Notes: generated by a model from the letters alone, not told the origin. A stretch of 30,308 nt of DNA from Cytophagales bacterium (GCA_014379925.1 JACMKY010000169.1:1-30308), one strand, 5' to 3'; positions 15,962 to 23,532 are shown, counted from the first letter of the stretch. Made by a program: numbers and translations.

Positions 15962-16867
15962 TCAATCTTCCTTTTCCACCGGTTCCGCCTCGGCTTCCGA
16001 TGCCTCGGGAACTTGAGTAACCACCGCTTCGGCTACGGGCGCATCCGGGGTATCCGTTTCCTCTTCCGTTTGACGGACACCCGTCCGGCGGCGGCCTTCC
16101 GTTGGTCGACTGTCCGCTGGCCGGTCAACCTGTCGCTTGGTATCTTCCTCCTCCTGCAGTCGTTGGTCATCCTTGTCCTTCTTGCGTTCCATCAGGGCCT
16201 CCTCAATCACCTTGCCAACCGCCAGCGTGACAATGGCAATGGATTTGTAGGCATCGTCGTTGGCTGGAATGGGGTATTCGATCGGGTCGGGGTTGGAGTT
16301 GGTATCCACCATTGCAAAAATCGGGATGCCGAGTTTCTGGGCTTCGGCAATCGCGATGTGTTCCCGCTTCACGTCCACCACGAACAGGGCAGCGGGCAGC
16401 CGGGTCAGGTCGGCAATGCCGCCCAGCACGCGCTGCAGCTTGTCGCGCTCGCGGGTGATCATCAAGCGTTCGCGCTTGGCCATGCTATTGAAAGTATCTT
16501 CCTTCATCAATTTCTCGATGGAAGAAAGTTTCTTCAACGATTTGCGCACGGTGGCGAAATTGGTGAGCATGCCACCCAGCCAACGCTCGGTCACGTAGGG
16601 CATTTTCAGCCGTTGCGCTTCGGTGGTCACCACCTCCTGGGCTTGTTTCTTGGTGGCGACGAACATCACCTTGCGGCCGGAGCGGATGATGCCCCGCATG
16701 GCCGACGAAGCCTGGTCGAGGCTGGCCAAGGTTTTGTTCAGGTCAATGATGTGGATGCCATTCTTCTCCATGAAGATGTAGGGAGCCATCCGGGGGTCCC
16801 ATTTGCGGGTCAGGTGACCAAAGTGCACACCGGCCTCCAGCAAATCTTTGTATTCTATCTGAGCCAT
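15962..16867 (-). CDS. rpsB: 30S ribosomal protein S2
   Basis: The 301-residue protein begins MAQIEYKDLLEAGVHFGHLT and carries the S2 signatures MAPYIFMEKNGIHIIDL, ERWLGGMLTNF and FVVDVKREHIAIAEA. It also has IPIFAMVDTNSNPDPIEYPIPANDDA, quoted in part as the conserved S2 segment. The core ends near residue 232. A further ~68 residues form a charged, low-complexity tail, first Lys/Arg/Asp-rich, then Glu/Val/Ala-rich, ending EPVEKED. It assembles into the small subunit near S1 and the Shine-Dalgarno duplex site. It lies 166 bp behind rpsI in the same direction; that gap contains an inverted repeat. A short hairpin ACCCG-TTC-CGGGT (16884-16896) sits just before its ATG. Confidence 0.97.
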   Translation of the reverse strand: MAQIEYKDLLEAGVHFGHLTRKWDPRMAPYIFMEKNGIHIIDLNKTLASLDQASSAMRGIIRSGRKVMFVATKKQAQEVVTTEAQRLKMPYVTERWLGGMLTNFATVRKSLKKLSSIEKLMKEDTFNSMAKRERLMITRERDKLQRVLGGIADLTRLPAALFVVDVKREHIAIAEAQKLGIPIFAMVDTNSNPDPIEYPIPANDDAYKSIAIVTLAVGKVIEEALMERKKDKDDQRLQEEEDTKRQVDRPADSRPTEGRRRTGVRQTEEETDTPDAPVAEAVVTQVPEASEAEAEPVEKED

Positions 16868-16978
16868 TTTGTTGAAATAAGCAACCCGTTCCGGGTGCGG
16901 TGAGGATGATTGTTCTCCAAAAAACGGGGTGCGTCGGCGTCAACAAGCACGCCCGTTGGGATGATTGATCACTAATGG

Positions 16979-17010
16979 TGAATGATTAATGCTTTTTTAT
17001 TAGTCATTCA
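16979..17010. repeat. Imperfect inverted repeat between rpsI and rpsB
   Basis: TGAATGATTAAT (16979-16990) / ATTAGTCATTCA (16999-17010) pair with one mismatch around the loop GCTTTTTT. The left side, extended to AATGGTGAATGATTAATG, matches 17 of 18 bases at 18751-18768, so this is a dispersed repeat and not only a hairpin. Confidence 0.6.
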
Positions 17011-17033
17011 TCTTCGCCATCAGTCATTCTATC

Positions 17034-17420
17034 TTAGCGCTTGCTGAACTGGAACCGGCGACGGGCTTTCCGGCGGCCGTACTTCTTGCGTTCCACCATG
17101 CGGGGATCCCGGGTCAGGAAGCCTTCCTTTTTCAGGGGAGGCCGGTACTCGGGGTTCACTTCGCACAACGCGCGGGCAATGGCCAGTCGGATGGCTTCGG
17201 CTTGGCCGGCGATGCCTCCCCCGTCCACGTTCACCTTCAGGTCGTAGGTACCCACCACCTTGACGACATTGAAGGGCTGGTTGACAATGATTTGCAGCAC
17301 TTCGGTGGGAAAATATTCCTTGTAATCCCGCCGGTTGACCAGGATATCGCCCTTGCCGGGGCTCATGTAGATTCTGGCAACCGAAGTTTTTCTTCTACCT
17401 AGCGTGTTAACGACTTCCAT
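17034..17420 (-). CDS. rpsI: 30S ribosomal protein S9
   Basis: A 128-residue protein with the S9 layout. It starts MEVVNTLGRRKTSVARIYM. The conserved NRRDYKEYFP and VNVDGGGIAGQAEAIRLAIARAL (quoted as landmarks only) follow in the middle. The C-terminal signature DPRMVERKKYGRRKARRRFQFSKR ends in the basic SKR tail that reaches the P-site tRNA. Its ATG lies six bases after the rplM stop, so the two are co-transcribed and probably translationally coupled. The protein is complete and of normal length. Confidence 0.97.
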   Translation of the reverse strand: MEVVNTLGRRKTSVARIYMSPGKGDILVNRRDYKEYFPTEVLQIIVNQPFNVVKVVGTYDLKVNVDGGGIAGQAEAIRLAIARALCEVNPEYRPPLKKEGFLTRDPRMVERKKYGRRKARRRFQFSKR

Positions 17421-17426
17421 TTCGTT

Positions 17427-17873
17427 TTACGGTAACTTGATTTCTTGGGGCTGCTGGGCGGCGTGCGGATGTTCCGCGCCGTTGTAGACGTAGAGGTTGT
17501 TGAACAAGGCGCGTCCCAACCGGGTTTTGGGCAGCATGCCGCGCACGGCCCGCTCGATGAGCAAGGACGCGGATTTGGCCATCATCTCGCGGGGAGTGGT
17601 GAAACGCTGTCCGCCGGGATATCCCGTGTGACGAACGTAAACCCGATCGGTCATTTTCTTGCCGGTCAGGCGGACCTTGTCGGCGTTGATGACGATGACG
17701 TTGTCGCCGCAATCCACGTGGGGGGTAAAGTTAATCTTGTGCTTGCCGCGGATGATTCGGGCTATCCCACTCGACACGCGACCCAGTACGGCCGAGTCGG
17801 CATCGATCAATACCCACTTCTTGTCCACGGTTTGGCGGTTCGCCGAAATGGTCTTATAGCTTAATGTATCCAC
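17427..17873 (-). CDS. rplM: 50S ribosomal protein L13
   Basis: A 148-residue protein with the L13 landmarks WVLIDADSAVLGRVSSGIA, HKINFTPHVDCGDNVIVINA, YVRHTGYPGG and the RAVRGMLPKTRLGRALFNNLYVY segment. It binds 23S rRNA early in large-subunit assembly. It is the first gene of the rplM-rpsI pair, with a good promoter at 17946-17977. Six bases separate it from rpsI. The short C-terminal tail (HPHAAQQPQEIKLP) is typical for Bacteroidota L13. Confidence 0.97.
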   Translation of the reverse strand: MDTLSYKTISANRQTVDKKWVLIDADSAVLGRVSSGIARIIRGKHKINFTPHVDCGDNVIVINADKVRLTGKKMTDRVYVRHTGYPGGQRFTTPREMMAKSASLLIERAVRGMLPKTRLGRALFNNLYVYNGAEHPHAAQQPQEIKLP

Positions 17874-17945
17874 TACTTGGTTCGGGTTGGGGATAAACTA
17901 AAAATCGGATCGAACCGTTTGGCGGGCCTTCCGAAAACAGGACTG

Positions 17946-17977
17946 CAAATATAGAGGCAAGTTTCGGGATATACAAT
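17946..17977 (-). promoter_or_regulatory. Predicted promoter of rplM-rpsI
   Basis: The minus strand has ATTG (17977-17974), 20 nt, then TATATTTG (17953-17946), an exact TAnnTTTG. The start would fall near 17939, with a leader of about 65 nt before rplM. Confidence 0.6.
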
Positions 17978-18012
17978 ATCGTTCCGGTTTATTTGCGCGG
18001 CGATTGGAATGG

Positions 18013-18732
18013 TCAGCTGTTCTTTTCCAGTTGCCGGATCAGGGCGGCGAAGTCCTTGGGGTAGGGCGCCTCCACCGTGATTTCTTCCCCGTCGGTTCGG
18101 GCGAACGTGAGGGCGTAGGCGTGCAGGGCTACCCGCTGAATCAGGGGTAATTCTTCGGTATCCCGCTTGAGGTTGAAGTTTTTCTTGAGTTGCGACAGGT
18201 AGATGGGTTTTCCGCCGTACTGTTCGTCCATCACGATGGGTGCTTTCAGACACGAAAGATGGATTCGGATCTGGTGCGTGCGACCCGTGATGGGGTGGCA
18301 GTCGACCAGCGTGTGGAGCCGGTACGCGCGCCGCGTGTTGAAAATCGTTTCGGCTTCCTTGCCTTTCTCCCGGTCAATCTTGACCGTGCCATTGGTCAGC
18401 TGGGCGATGGGTAAGTAGACGGAAATGCTGTCCAGGTCGTGGATACCGCCCACCACCGCGTGGTAGCTTTTCACCACCTGCCGGTGTTCGAACTGCATCG
18501 ACAAGTGACGGTAGGCCGCCGGGTTTTTGGCAATCGCCAACACCCCCGACGTCTCCTTGTCCAGCCGGTGGCAGACCTGCGCGTCGGCGACGTAGGCTTT
18601 GGCCAGCCGCAATACGCTGCGCAGGTTGTCAGCCGTCCGCTCGTCGAGCGTGGCGAAGTGGGGGGGCTTGTTGATGAGCACGTAATCCCCGTCCTCGTAG
18701 ACGATCAGGTCCTTAAAATCAATTTTTTCCAT
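18013..18732 (-). CDS. RluA-family RNA pseudouridine synthase
   Basis: From ATG 18732 the protein has 239 residues. The catalytic motif HRLDKETSG places the nucleophilic Asp at residue 58. The second family motif GRTHQIRIHL follows near residue 155, and the C-terminal region contains LHAYALTF. No S4 RNA-binding domain precedes the catalytic core, unlike RluC/RluD, so the substrate (23S rRNA or tRNA uridine) cannot be named. The frame extends 19 codons upstream to 18789, but those codons lie inside an intergenic inverted repeat, so ATG 18732 is preferred. It follows the histidine kinase gene by 81 bp, entirely occupied by that repeat. Confidence 0.93.
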   Translation of the reverse strand: MEKIDFKDLIVYEDGDYVLINKPPHFATLDERTADNLRSVLRLAKAYVADAQVCHRLDKETSGVLAIAKNPAAYRHLSMQFEHRQVVKSYHAVVGGIHDLDSISVYLPIAQLTNGTVKIDREKGKEAETIFNTRRAYRLHTLVDCHPITGRTHQIRIHLSCLKAPIVMDEQYGGKPIYLSQLKKNFNLKRDTEELPLIQRVALHAYALTFARTDGEEITVEAPYPKDFAALIRQLEKNS

Positions 18733-18739
18733 GGGGATA

Positions 18740-18809
18740 GACGAATGATCAATGGTGAATGAGTAATGAAGGAAACAAGCATCAGTCATTAATCATTATT
18801 CATTCGTCA
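18740..18809. repeat. Long imperfect inverted repeat between histidine kinase and RluA genes
   Basis: The left arm 18740-18769 (GACGAATGATCAATGGTGAA...) and the right arm 18781-18809 (reverse complement GACGAATGAATAATGATTAA...) agree over about 29 positions with a handful of mismatches and an 11-nt loop. It shares an 18-base segment with the repeat at 16979-17010. It fills nearly the whole intergenic space. Confidence 0.65.
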
Positions 18810-18813
18810 TCAA

Positions 18814-19863
18814 TTAGCCGATTCGCACCAGCGTAGCATCCCGCTCCAACTTGAAACTGAACGTGGTTCCCTTGTCGATTTTGCTGGTCACGCTCACCTT
18901 TGACCTGTGGGCTTCGATGGTGTGCTTGACGATGGCCAGTCCCAGGCCGGTGCCGCCACTGTCCTTGGAACGGCTTTTGTCTACCCGGTAGAATCGCTCG
19001 AAGATGCGCTTGAGGTGTTCGGGCGGAATTCCCTGCCCGTCGTCGCGCACGGAAGTGAGTACGTAGTCCTTGTCGGTGATAAACGAGACGACCACCTTGC
19101 CGTTCTCGTTGCCGTACTTGATGGCATTGCTGATCAGGTTGGTCATCACCTGGAAAATGCGTTGCGGGTCGGCCCGGACCCAGGCCTGGGTATCGGTTTG
19201 TTTGGCAAACTTGAGGGTGATCCGGCGGGAAGCGGCTTTTTCCTCCAACTGCTCGAAAACCTCTTCCGTCACCTCAAACAGGTTTACCCGTTCGCGGTGC
19301 ATCTTGATGGCGCCGATTTCCATCTGGGAGAGCGTGAGCAGGTCCTGAACGAGGGCATCCAGTCCGTCGAGACTCTTGGCCGCCTTGGCCAGAAATTTGT
19401 CGCGCACCATCTTGTCGTCAACGGCCCCGTCGATGAGCGTGTGGATGAAGCCCTGGGCGGCAAAGATGGGGGTTTTCAGTTCGTGCGAGACGTCAGCCAG
19501 GAATTCCCGCCGAAACTCCTCCAGCTTTTTCAGGTCGTCGATCTCCTGCTGTTTGCGGGCGGTGTAGGCGAAAATTTCCTCGTTGAGTTTCCGCAGTGGA
19601 TTGGCATTGTTGCCCAGGTTGTCACGGATCACCTTGAAGTCCTTTTTCTTGACCTTGTCGATGACCGAATAGATTTTCTTGATTTCACGGAAGACCAGGA
19701 ATTCCAGCGCCGAGTAAATCAGCACCGAGGAAGAAGCAAAAGCGAGGCTGCCGCAGACCAGTAGCGGCTCCGGGCGGCTTTCCACCAGCGAAACGGACAA
19801 AGTGGTGATCAGGGCCACGCAAGCCGCCAGCGCAAAGGAGACTATTTTCGGATTGAAAAGCAT
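18814..19863 (-). CDS. Sensor histidine kinase, PhoR/ResE-like
   Basis: A 349-residue membrane kinase. Two transmembrane helices (about residues 7-27 and 35-57) are separated by only a few residues (ESRPEP), so there is almost no extracytoplasmic sensor. A HAMP-like linker and coiled coil follow. The HisKA box is LADVSHELKTPIF with phospho-accepting His127. The HATPase_c domain shows the N-box NLISNAIKYG (from residue 242), G1 DDGQGIP and G2 GGTGLGLAI. It should phosphorylate the response regulator encoded 24 bp upstream. The missing sensor domain suggests that it senses within the membrane or through a partner, as PhoR does with the phosphate transporter. No such transporter is in this window, so the signal is unknown. 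Confidence 0.95.
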   Translation of the reverse strand: MLFNPKIVSFALAACVALITTLSVSLVESRPEPLLVCGSLAFASSSVLIYSALEFLVFREIKKIYSVIDKVKKKDFKVIRDNLGNNANPLRKLNEEIFAYTARKQQEIDDLKKLEEFRREFLADVSHELKTPIFAAQGFIHTLIDGAVDDKMVRDKFLAKAAKSLDGLDALVQDLLTLSQMEIGAIKMHRERVNLFEVTEEVFEQLEEKAASRRITLKFAKQTDTQAWVRADPQRIFQVMTNLISNAIKYGNENGKVVVSFITDKDYVLTSVRDDGQGIPPEHLKRIFERFYRVDKSRSKDSGGTGLGLAIVKHTIEAHRSKVSVTSKIDKGTTFSFKLERDATLVRIG

Positions 19864-19887
19864 CGGAATGCACGGTGCCCATTGGCG

Positions 19888-20580
19888 TCAGGCATTGGTG
19901 TCGAACTTATACCCCACGCCCTTGATGGTTTTGATATATCCCTCGCCGATCTTTTCCCGGACCTTGCGAACGTGCACGTCTACCGTGCGGGCCAGTACGT
20001 ACACGTCGGTTCCCCAGATGTTCTGGAGCAAGTCGTCGCGACTGAATACTTTATTGGGGTTCTGGGCCAGGAAAAACAGCAACTCAAACTCCTTTTTGGG
20101 AAAAGTGATGGGCACCATGCCGTTGACCACGGTGTAGCTTTTCTTGTCGATGGTCAGGCCGCCCACCGCCACCTTGTCGTCCTGGTGCACCTTCTTGGAT
20201 TCGCGGCGGAACAGGGCGCTAATGCGGCTCATCAGGGCGCGGGGCTTGATGGGTTTGGTGATGTAATCGTCGGCCCCGATGTCGAAGGCGGCCACTTCGG
20301 AATATTCCTCGGAGCGGGCCGTCAGGAAGATGATAAACGTGGTGTTTATCTCGGGTAATTCGCGCAACCGCCGGCCGGTTTCCACCCCGTCCATGTGGGG
20401 CATCATGATGTCCATCAGGATCAGGTGGGGCAGGAACTCCTTGGCAATTTCAATCGCCTTCTTGCCATCGGTGGCGGTCCTTACTTCGTAGCCTTCCTTG
20501 ATCAGGTTGTACTGCAACAGCTCCACGATGTCCGGCTCGTCATCCACCACCATCACTTTGTACGCTTGCTTATTGCTCAT
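19888..20580 (-). CDS. OmpR/PhoB-family response regulator
   Basis: A 230-residue two-domain regulator. The receiver domain has the acidic pair Asp13/Asp14, phospho-acceptor Asp57 (LILMDIMMP), switch residue Thr87 (FLTARS) and Lys109 (TKPIKP). The C-terminal winged-helix domain has the OmpR/PhoB recognition region LARTVDVHVRKVREKIG and ends IKTIKGVGYKFD. The linker between domains is short and the segment SRISALFRRES is typical of PhoB-like proteins in Bacteroidota. It is first in an operon with its kinase. A perfect 14-bp tandem duplication lies 20 bp upstream of its ATG and could be a binding site for itself or another regulator. Confidence 0.96.
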   Translation of the reverse strand: MSNKQAYKVMVVDDEPDIVELLQYNLIKEGYEVRTATDGKKAIEIAKEFLPHLILMDIMMPHMDGVETGRRLRELPEINTTFIIFLTARSEEYSEVAAFDIGADDYITKPIKPRALMSRISALFRRESKKVHQDDKVAVGGLTIDKKSYTVVNGMVPITFPKKEFELLFFLAQNPNKVFSRDDLLQNIWGTDVYVLARTVDVHVRKVREKIGEGYIKTIKGVGYKFDTNA

Positions 20581-20599
20581 CAGGTTCCAGTTTTACGGA

Positions 20600-20627
20600 C
20601 TTGAGGTGGACACCTTGAGGTGGACAC
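20600..20627. repeat. Perfect 14-bp tandem duplication upstream of the response regulator
   Basis: CTTGAGGTGGACAC occurs twice without spacer (20600-20613 and 20614-20627), ending 20 nt from the regulator's start codon. Direct repeats are how OmpR-class proteins bind DNA, though their usual period is about 10-11 bp. It may also be simple repeat growth. Confidence 0.6.
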
Positions 20628-20651
20628 GCATCCCGTCGGGACGGACGGGGC

Positions 20652-20674
20652 GGAGGTGCCGCGCGGGTACCTCC
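20652..20674. repeat. GC-rich hairpin in the leader region of the response regulator
   Basis: GGAGGT (20652-20657) / ACCTCC (20669-20674) with further CC/GG pairing inside. The motif family (GGTACC, CCGG, GCGG) resembles the hairpin at 22375-22408. No T-run follows on either strand. Confidence 0.45.
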
Positions 20675-20742
20675 GGTCCGTACCTGGTTGGCCGAGCCAG
20701 TCACTCAGGACAAAAAACGGAAAGCCAACGCACGGGCGAAGA

Positions 20743-20750
20743 CAAAGCTA
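20743..20750 (-). promoter_or_regulatory. Possible -7 element for the two-component operon
   Basis: The minus strand reads TAGCTTTG, an exact TAnnTTTG. The nearest TTTG is only 14 nt upstream, too close, so support is partial. A start here gives a leader of about 155 nt containing the hairpin and tandem repeat. Confidence 0.33.
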
Positions 20751-20784
20751 ACAAGATTTAACCACAAACCGGCCTCACCCCCGG

Positions 20785-21357
20785 CTACTTCGCGGCAAGT
20801 ACTTTGCGGAGGGCTTTTTCCAGGTCCGGGCCCCGCAGGTCCCGGGCGATGACCTTTCCGTTCGGATCGATGAGGAAGGTGGCCGGAATGGCTTCAATTC
20901 TGTACCGGGCAGCGGCGGCGCTGTTCCAGAATTGCAGGTCCGACACGTGCCCTTCCCAGGCGAGTTGGTCGGCCTGGATGGCTTTTAGCCAGCTTTTCTT
21001 GTTGCGGTCCAACGAAACGCTGAACACGGTGAACCCCCGGTCCTTGTACTTCTGGTAAGCCGCCACCGTCACCGGATTTTCCTGGCGGCAGGGACCGCAC
21101 CAGGAAGCCCAGAAGTCGAGCAGGACGACTTTGCCGCGCAGGGAGGACAACTTCAGTACCTTGCCCTCCGGGTTGGGAAGCGCAATGTCCGGGGCCAGGT
21201 CGCCCACCCTGGGCGGAACGTCGGGCATCGGACGTTGCACGGGAGGCCGCCCCGCGAACCGGGTGTTTTTGAATCCCGAAGTCGGATGGGTGAACGCGGC
21301 CAGCGACCCGCCGGCCAGCAGCAGGGCCACCCAGGAGAGAGGTTTCCAGTTTTTCAT
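20785..21357 (-). CDS. TlpA/ResA-like thioredoxin-fold protein
   Basis: From ATG 21357 the protein has 190 residues. A signal anchor (LSWVALLLAGGSLAAF, residues 7-22) is followed by a linker and an AhpC/TSA-Redoxin thioredoxin domain. The active site WCGPC (Cys87 and Cys90) follows VVLLDFWAS. The cis-Pro loop is IEAIPATFLIDPNGK. It should reduce disulfides in the periplasm, for example in cytochrome c or other envelope proteins. The partner is unknown. The frame is open to a TTG at 21393, but the ATG fits the signal sequence better. A perfect 12-bp palindrome (21403-21414) lies 46 bp upstream. Confidence 0.93.
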   Translation of the reverse strand: MKNWKPLSWVALLLAGGSLAAFTHPTSGFKNTRFAGRPPVQRPMPDVPPRVGDLAPDIALPNPEGKVLKLSSLRGKVVLLDFWASWCGPCRQENPVTVAAYQKYKDRGFTVFSVSLDRNKKSWLKAIQADQLAWEGHVSDLQFWNSAAAARYRIEAIPATFLIDPNGKVIARDLRGPDLEKALRKVLAAK

Positions 21358-21402
21358 GTTTCTTAAATTGGATCTGATGATTTCCCGCCGCAACGAACCT
21401 AA

Positions 21403-21414
21403 GTAAACGTTTAC
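21403..21414. promoter_or_regulatory. Perfect palindrome GTAAACGTTTAC upstream of tlpA-like gene
   Basis: The 12-bp palindrome with central CG resembles operators of LacI/GalR-type repressors. It lies between the DUF3108 stop and the thioredoxin start. No repressor gene is nearby. A 12-mer palindrome can arise by chance, so this is only a candidate. Confidence 0.3.
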
Positions 21415-21481
21415 AATGGGCTTCTTAGGAGAACTTTAAACGTCATTTATCATTGCCTCACTCCTTACCGCCATCCGTCAT

Positions 21482-22267
21482 CTAAAACCATTTCGGCTCG
21501 GTTTTCAGGCCCTTGTGGTTCTTCAGGTCCATCTCGATCTTGCCCACGAACATGTCGGCTTCGATCTTGACGGGAATCTTGTTGGTGTCGTCGGAGATCC
21601 ACACCCGGATCGAGCTGTCGCCGTCGAAGAGTTGGTTGGGCGGCATGACCGGCGTGATCTGAATGGCTTTGATCTTGCCGAACTTGGTGTTCACTTCCCC
21701 CCGACCCCGGTACCGGACTTTGAAGTCGTAGATTTCGTCGTCGAAAAAAGAGTTGACCTTGATGGTATCGCCCTCGCGGAGCTTGTTGAAGTTCACCGTC
21801 CGGAGAAAATAGTAGCCACTCACGATGTCCTGCACGTTGTTGGGAATCTTGAATTCCTTGACATCGTTCTTCTCTTCGGATTTCACGGTGTGTTGCCGCT
21901 GATCAAAAAAAACGTTTTCCTCCTTGCGGTATTTGCCTTCCTGAATGTTGACGTAGAAATGATGCGGAATGAGGGCGGCCGTGTCGATGAAAGAGCGGTA
22001 GGTGTTGCGGACGCGGGTGAGCCCGGCCGCAAGACCAGTGGTCTTGCCGAACACGTTGACCCGGTAGCACACCCGGTCGTTTACCCGGTATAGGTCCTTG
22101 CTCACTTCCACGGTGGCTTCCCCGGCGTTGACGAAGCCCCAATGAATCCGGTATTCCAACTCCTCGCCCGGTGCGAAACTCGCGTTTTTCACCTTCCGAA
22201 AGACATCGGAGGTGCTGGAACCCAAACCAAACAATACCAAGGGTAAGAAGACCAGTAGTTTTCTCAT
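21482..22267 (-). CDS. DUF3108 domain protein, secreted
   Basis: A 261-residue protein with a Sec-type signal peptide (MRKLLVFLPLVLFGLGSSTS). The DUF3108 body opens with FAPGEELEYRIHWGFVNAGEATVEV and contains NVQDIVSGYYFLR and GKIKAIQITPVMP. It ends with WISDDTNKIPVKIEADMFVGKIEMDL, the usual closing strands. The fold is predicted to be an all-beta lipid- or sugar-handling envelope domain; the function of the family is not established. It lies 124 bp before the TlpA-like gene on the same strand, so the two may be an operon. The GC-rich stretch upstream (22268-22491) carries a strong hairpin. Confidence 0.88.
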   Translation of the reverse strand: MRKLLVFLPLVLFGLGSSTSDVFRKVKNASFAPGEELEYRIHWGFVNAGEATVEVSKDLYRVNDRVCYRVNVFGKTTGLAAGLTRVRNTYRSFIDTAALIPHHFYVNIQEGKYRKEENVFFDQRQHTVKSEEKNDVKEFKIPNNVQDIVSGYYFLRTVNFNKLREGDTIKVNSFFDDEIYDFKVRYRGRGEVNTKFGKIKAIQITPVMPPNQLFDGDSSIRVWISDDTNKIPVKIEADMFVGKIEMDLKNHKGLKTEPKWF

Positions 22268-22374
22268 AGTCGATCACGTAGCTGATTACTCGTATCCTTC
22301 CGCAGTCAAAATGTGTACCATTGTTGTCGAAAACCGGCTTGCCGACGGGCGGATGCTTTAAATACTCCCCCTCT

Positions 22375-22408
22375 CCGGTCGGTACCCGCGGCGGACCGGC
22401 CGGGTACC
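22375..22408. repeat. GC-rich nested inverted repeat
   Basis: GGTACCCG (22381-22388) / CGGGTACC (22401-22408) are perfect 8-bp arms. CCGGTC (22375-22380) can alternatively pair with GACCGG (22394-22399). There is no T-run. It is similar in composition and motifs to 20652-20674, so both may be members of a REP-like family. Confidence 0.5.
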
Positions 22409-22491
22409 TGGCAACGCCACCGCGCAAGGGAAGCCGGCGGCGGCGCAAATTTAGGAAGCCCCCGCGAGAAATCCGGTACCTTCCCGGGTAT

Positions 22492-23532
22492 TCACAACGA
22501 AGGGTACCTTTTCTTGAGATAAGCCAGGTACCGGGGAAAGTTGCTGCCAAACCGGGTCCGGAATTCCTGCTCGAACGCGTTCTGTCGTTTTCGGTAGGTT
22601 TGGTAGCCGATGAAGAAAGCGTTGTTGGGAAGCAGCGAGTCGCTCACGGGCGTTCGCTTCCGCCCGGTTCCGCTCAGCGTGTCCATTGTTTCCACGATCT
22701 CCCGGATCAGATTTTTCTTCAACCGGTTCTTTCGGGCCTCGGCAAGACCGGGCCGGAAAGCCGCGTACAGGCTGTCCAGTTGCCGGGCGCCCCGCAGCAC
22801 GTGCCGGTAATAGCGGTCCTGGTAGGCTTTGCGGTCCAGGTAGCGCCGGTAAGGCGGTGAATCGGTGCCGTACTGGCGGGCCAGAAAACGCAGCGCCCCG
22901 TAATCGCCCACGAAGTCGGCCAGGTTTTCGTTGTACTCGAGGTTGTCTTTCACGAACAGGGTGCCGTGCGTCAACTCGTGGATGATCAGGCTGGCCAGGC
23001 TCCCTTCCGACCGGTAGAGCATGCTCGAAAGAATGGGATCGCGAAACCACCCCAGCGTGGACCAGGCCGACACCTCGCTGATTTCGGTGTCGTATCCCTG
23101 CGCCTTCAGTTCGCGTTCGGCCTTCAGGCACCGGTCATAGTCGAAAAAACCCTTGTACGAAAACGTGCCCAGCAGCGGAAACTTCCACTCTTTGGCCACC
23201 AGGCGGTACGGTTCCGAGGCCGTTACCACCCACAGGATGGGTTTGCCGCGTTGGTCGTACACCGTGGTGTAGCTTTCCGAATCGGTGATGCCCAGCGAAT
23301 CCACGGCGTAGCGGCGAATCTCCCCGATGAGCCGGAGCCTGCCTTTCAGGGAATCGGGGAAAGACGGGTCCGCCATCACCTCCGCCAACGGGCGCACCTG
23401 GCGCAGCACCCGCAGTTGTCCCCGGGCCTGGCTCCATCCGTACCCCACCAATTCCCGTTGCCAGACCCCCCAAGCCACGCCCAGCAAGGAGGCCAGCAGC
23501 AGGAAACGTTTGAGTGCGCGCTTCCCTTTCAT
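22492..23532 (-). CDS. Predicted zinc aminopeptidase (COG4324-like)
   Basis: A 346-residue protein with an N-terminal hydrophobic anchor (FLLLASLLGVAWGVW, residues 10-24). It carries the metalloprotease motif HELTHG (His185, Glu186, His189), with a likely third ligand Glu202 in NENLADFVGD. The segments GYFRDPIL-like (GWFRDPILSSM) and RVAKEW-type (LVAKEWKFPLLGTFSYKGFF) match the predicted aminopeptidase family COG4324. It probably works in the periplasm attached to the inner membrane. The substrate is unknown. Its ATG overlaps the stop of the upstream outer-membrane protein gene (ATGA, 4 nt), so the two are translationally coupled. Confidence 0.87.
   Translation of the reverse strand: MKGKRALKRFLLLASLLGVAWGVWQRELVGYGWSQARGQLRVLRQVRPLAEVMADPSFPDSLKGRLRLIGEIRRYAVDSLGITDSESYTTVYDQRGKPILWVVTASEPYRLVAKEWKFPLLGTFSYKGFFDYDRCLKAERELKAQGYDTEISEVSAWSTLGWFRDPILSSMLYRSEGSLASLIIHELTHGTLFVKDNLEYNENLADFVGDYGALRFLARQYGTDSPPYRRYLDRKAYQDRYYRHVLRGARQLDSLYAAFRPGLAEARKNRLKKNLIREIVETMDTLSGTGRKRTPVSDSLLPNNAFFIGYQTYRKRQNAFEQEFRTRFGSNFPRYLAYLKKRYPSL

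Noticed and set aside
16979..18809. Repeated AATGA-type sequences considered as a CRISPR array
   Set aside because: Copies are degenerate, inverted and separated by whole genes, with no regular spacers and no cas genes.
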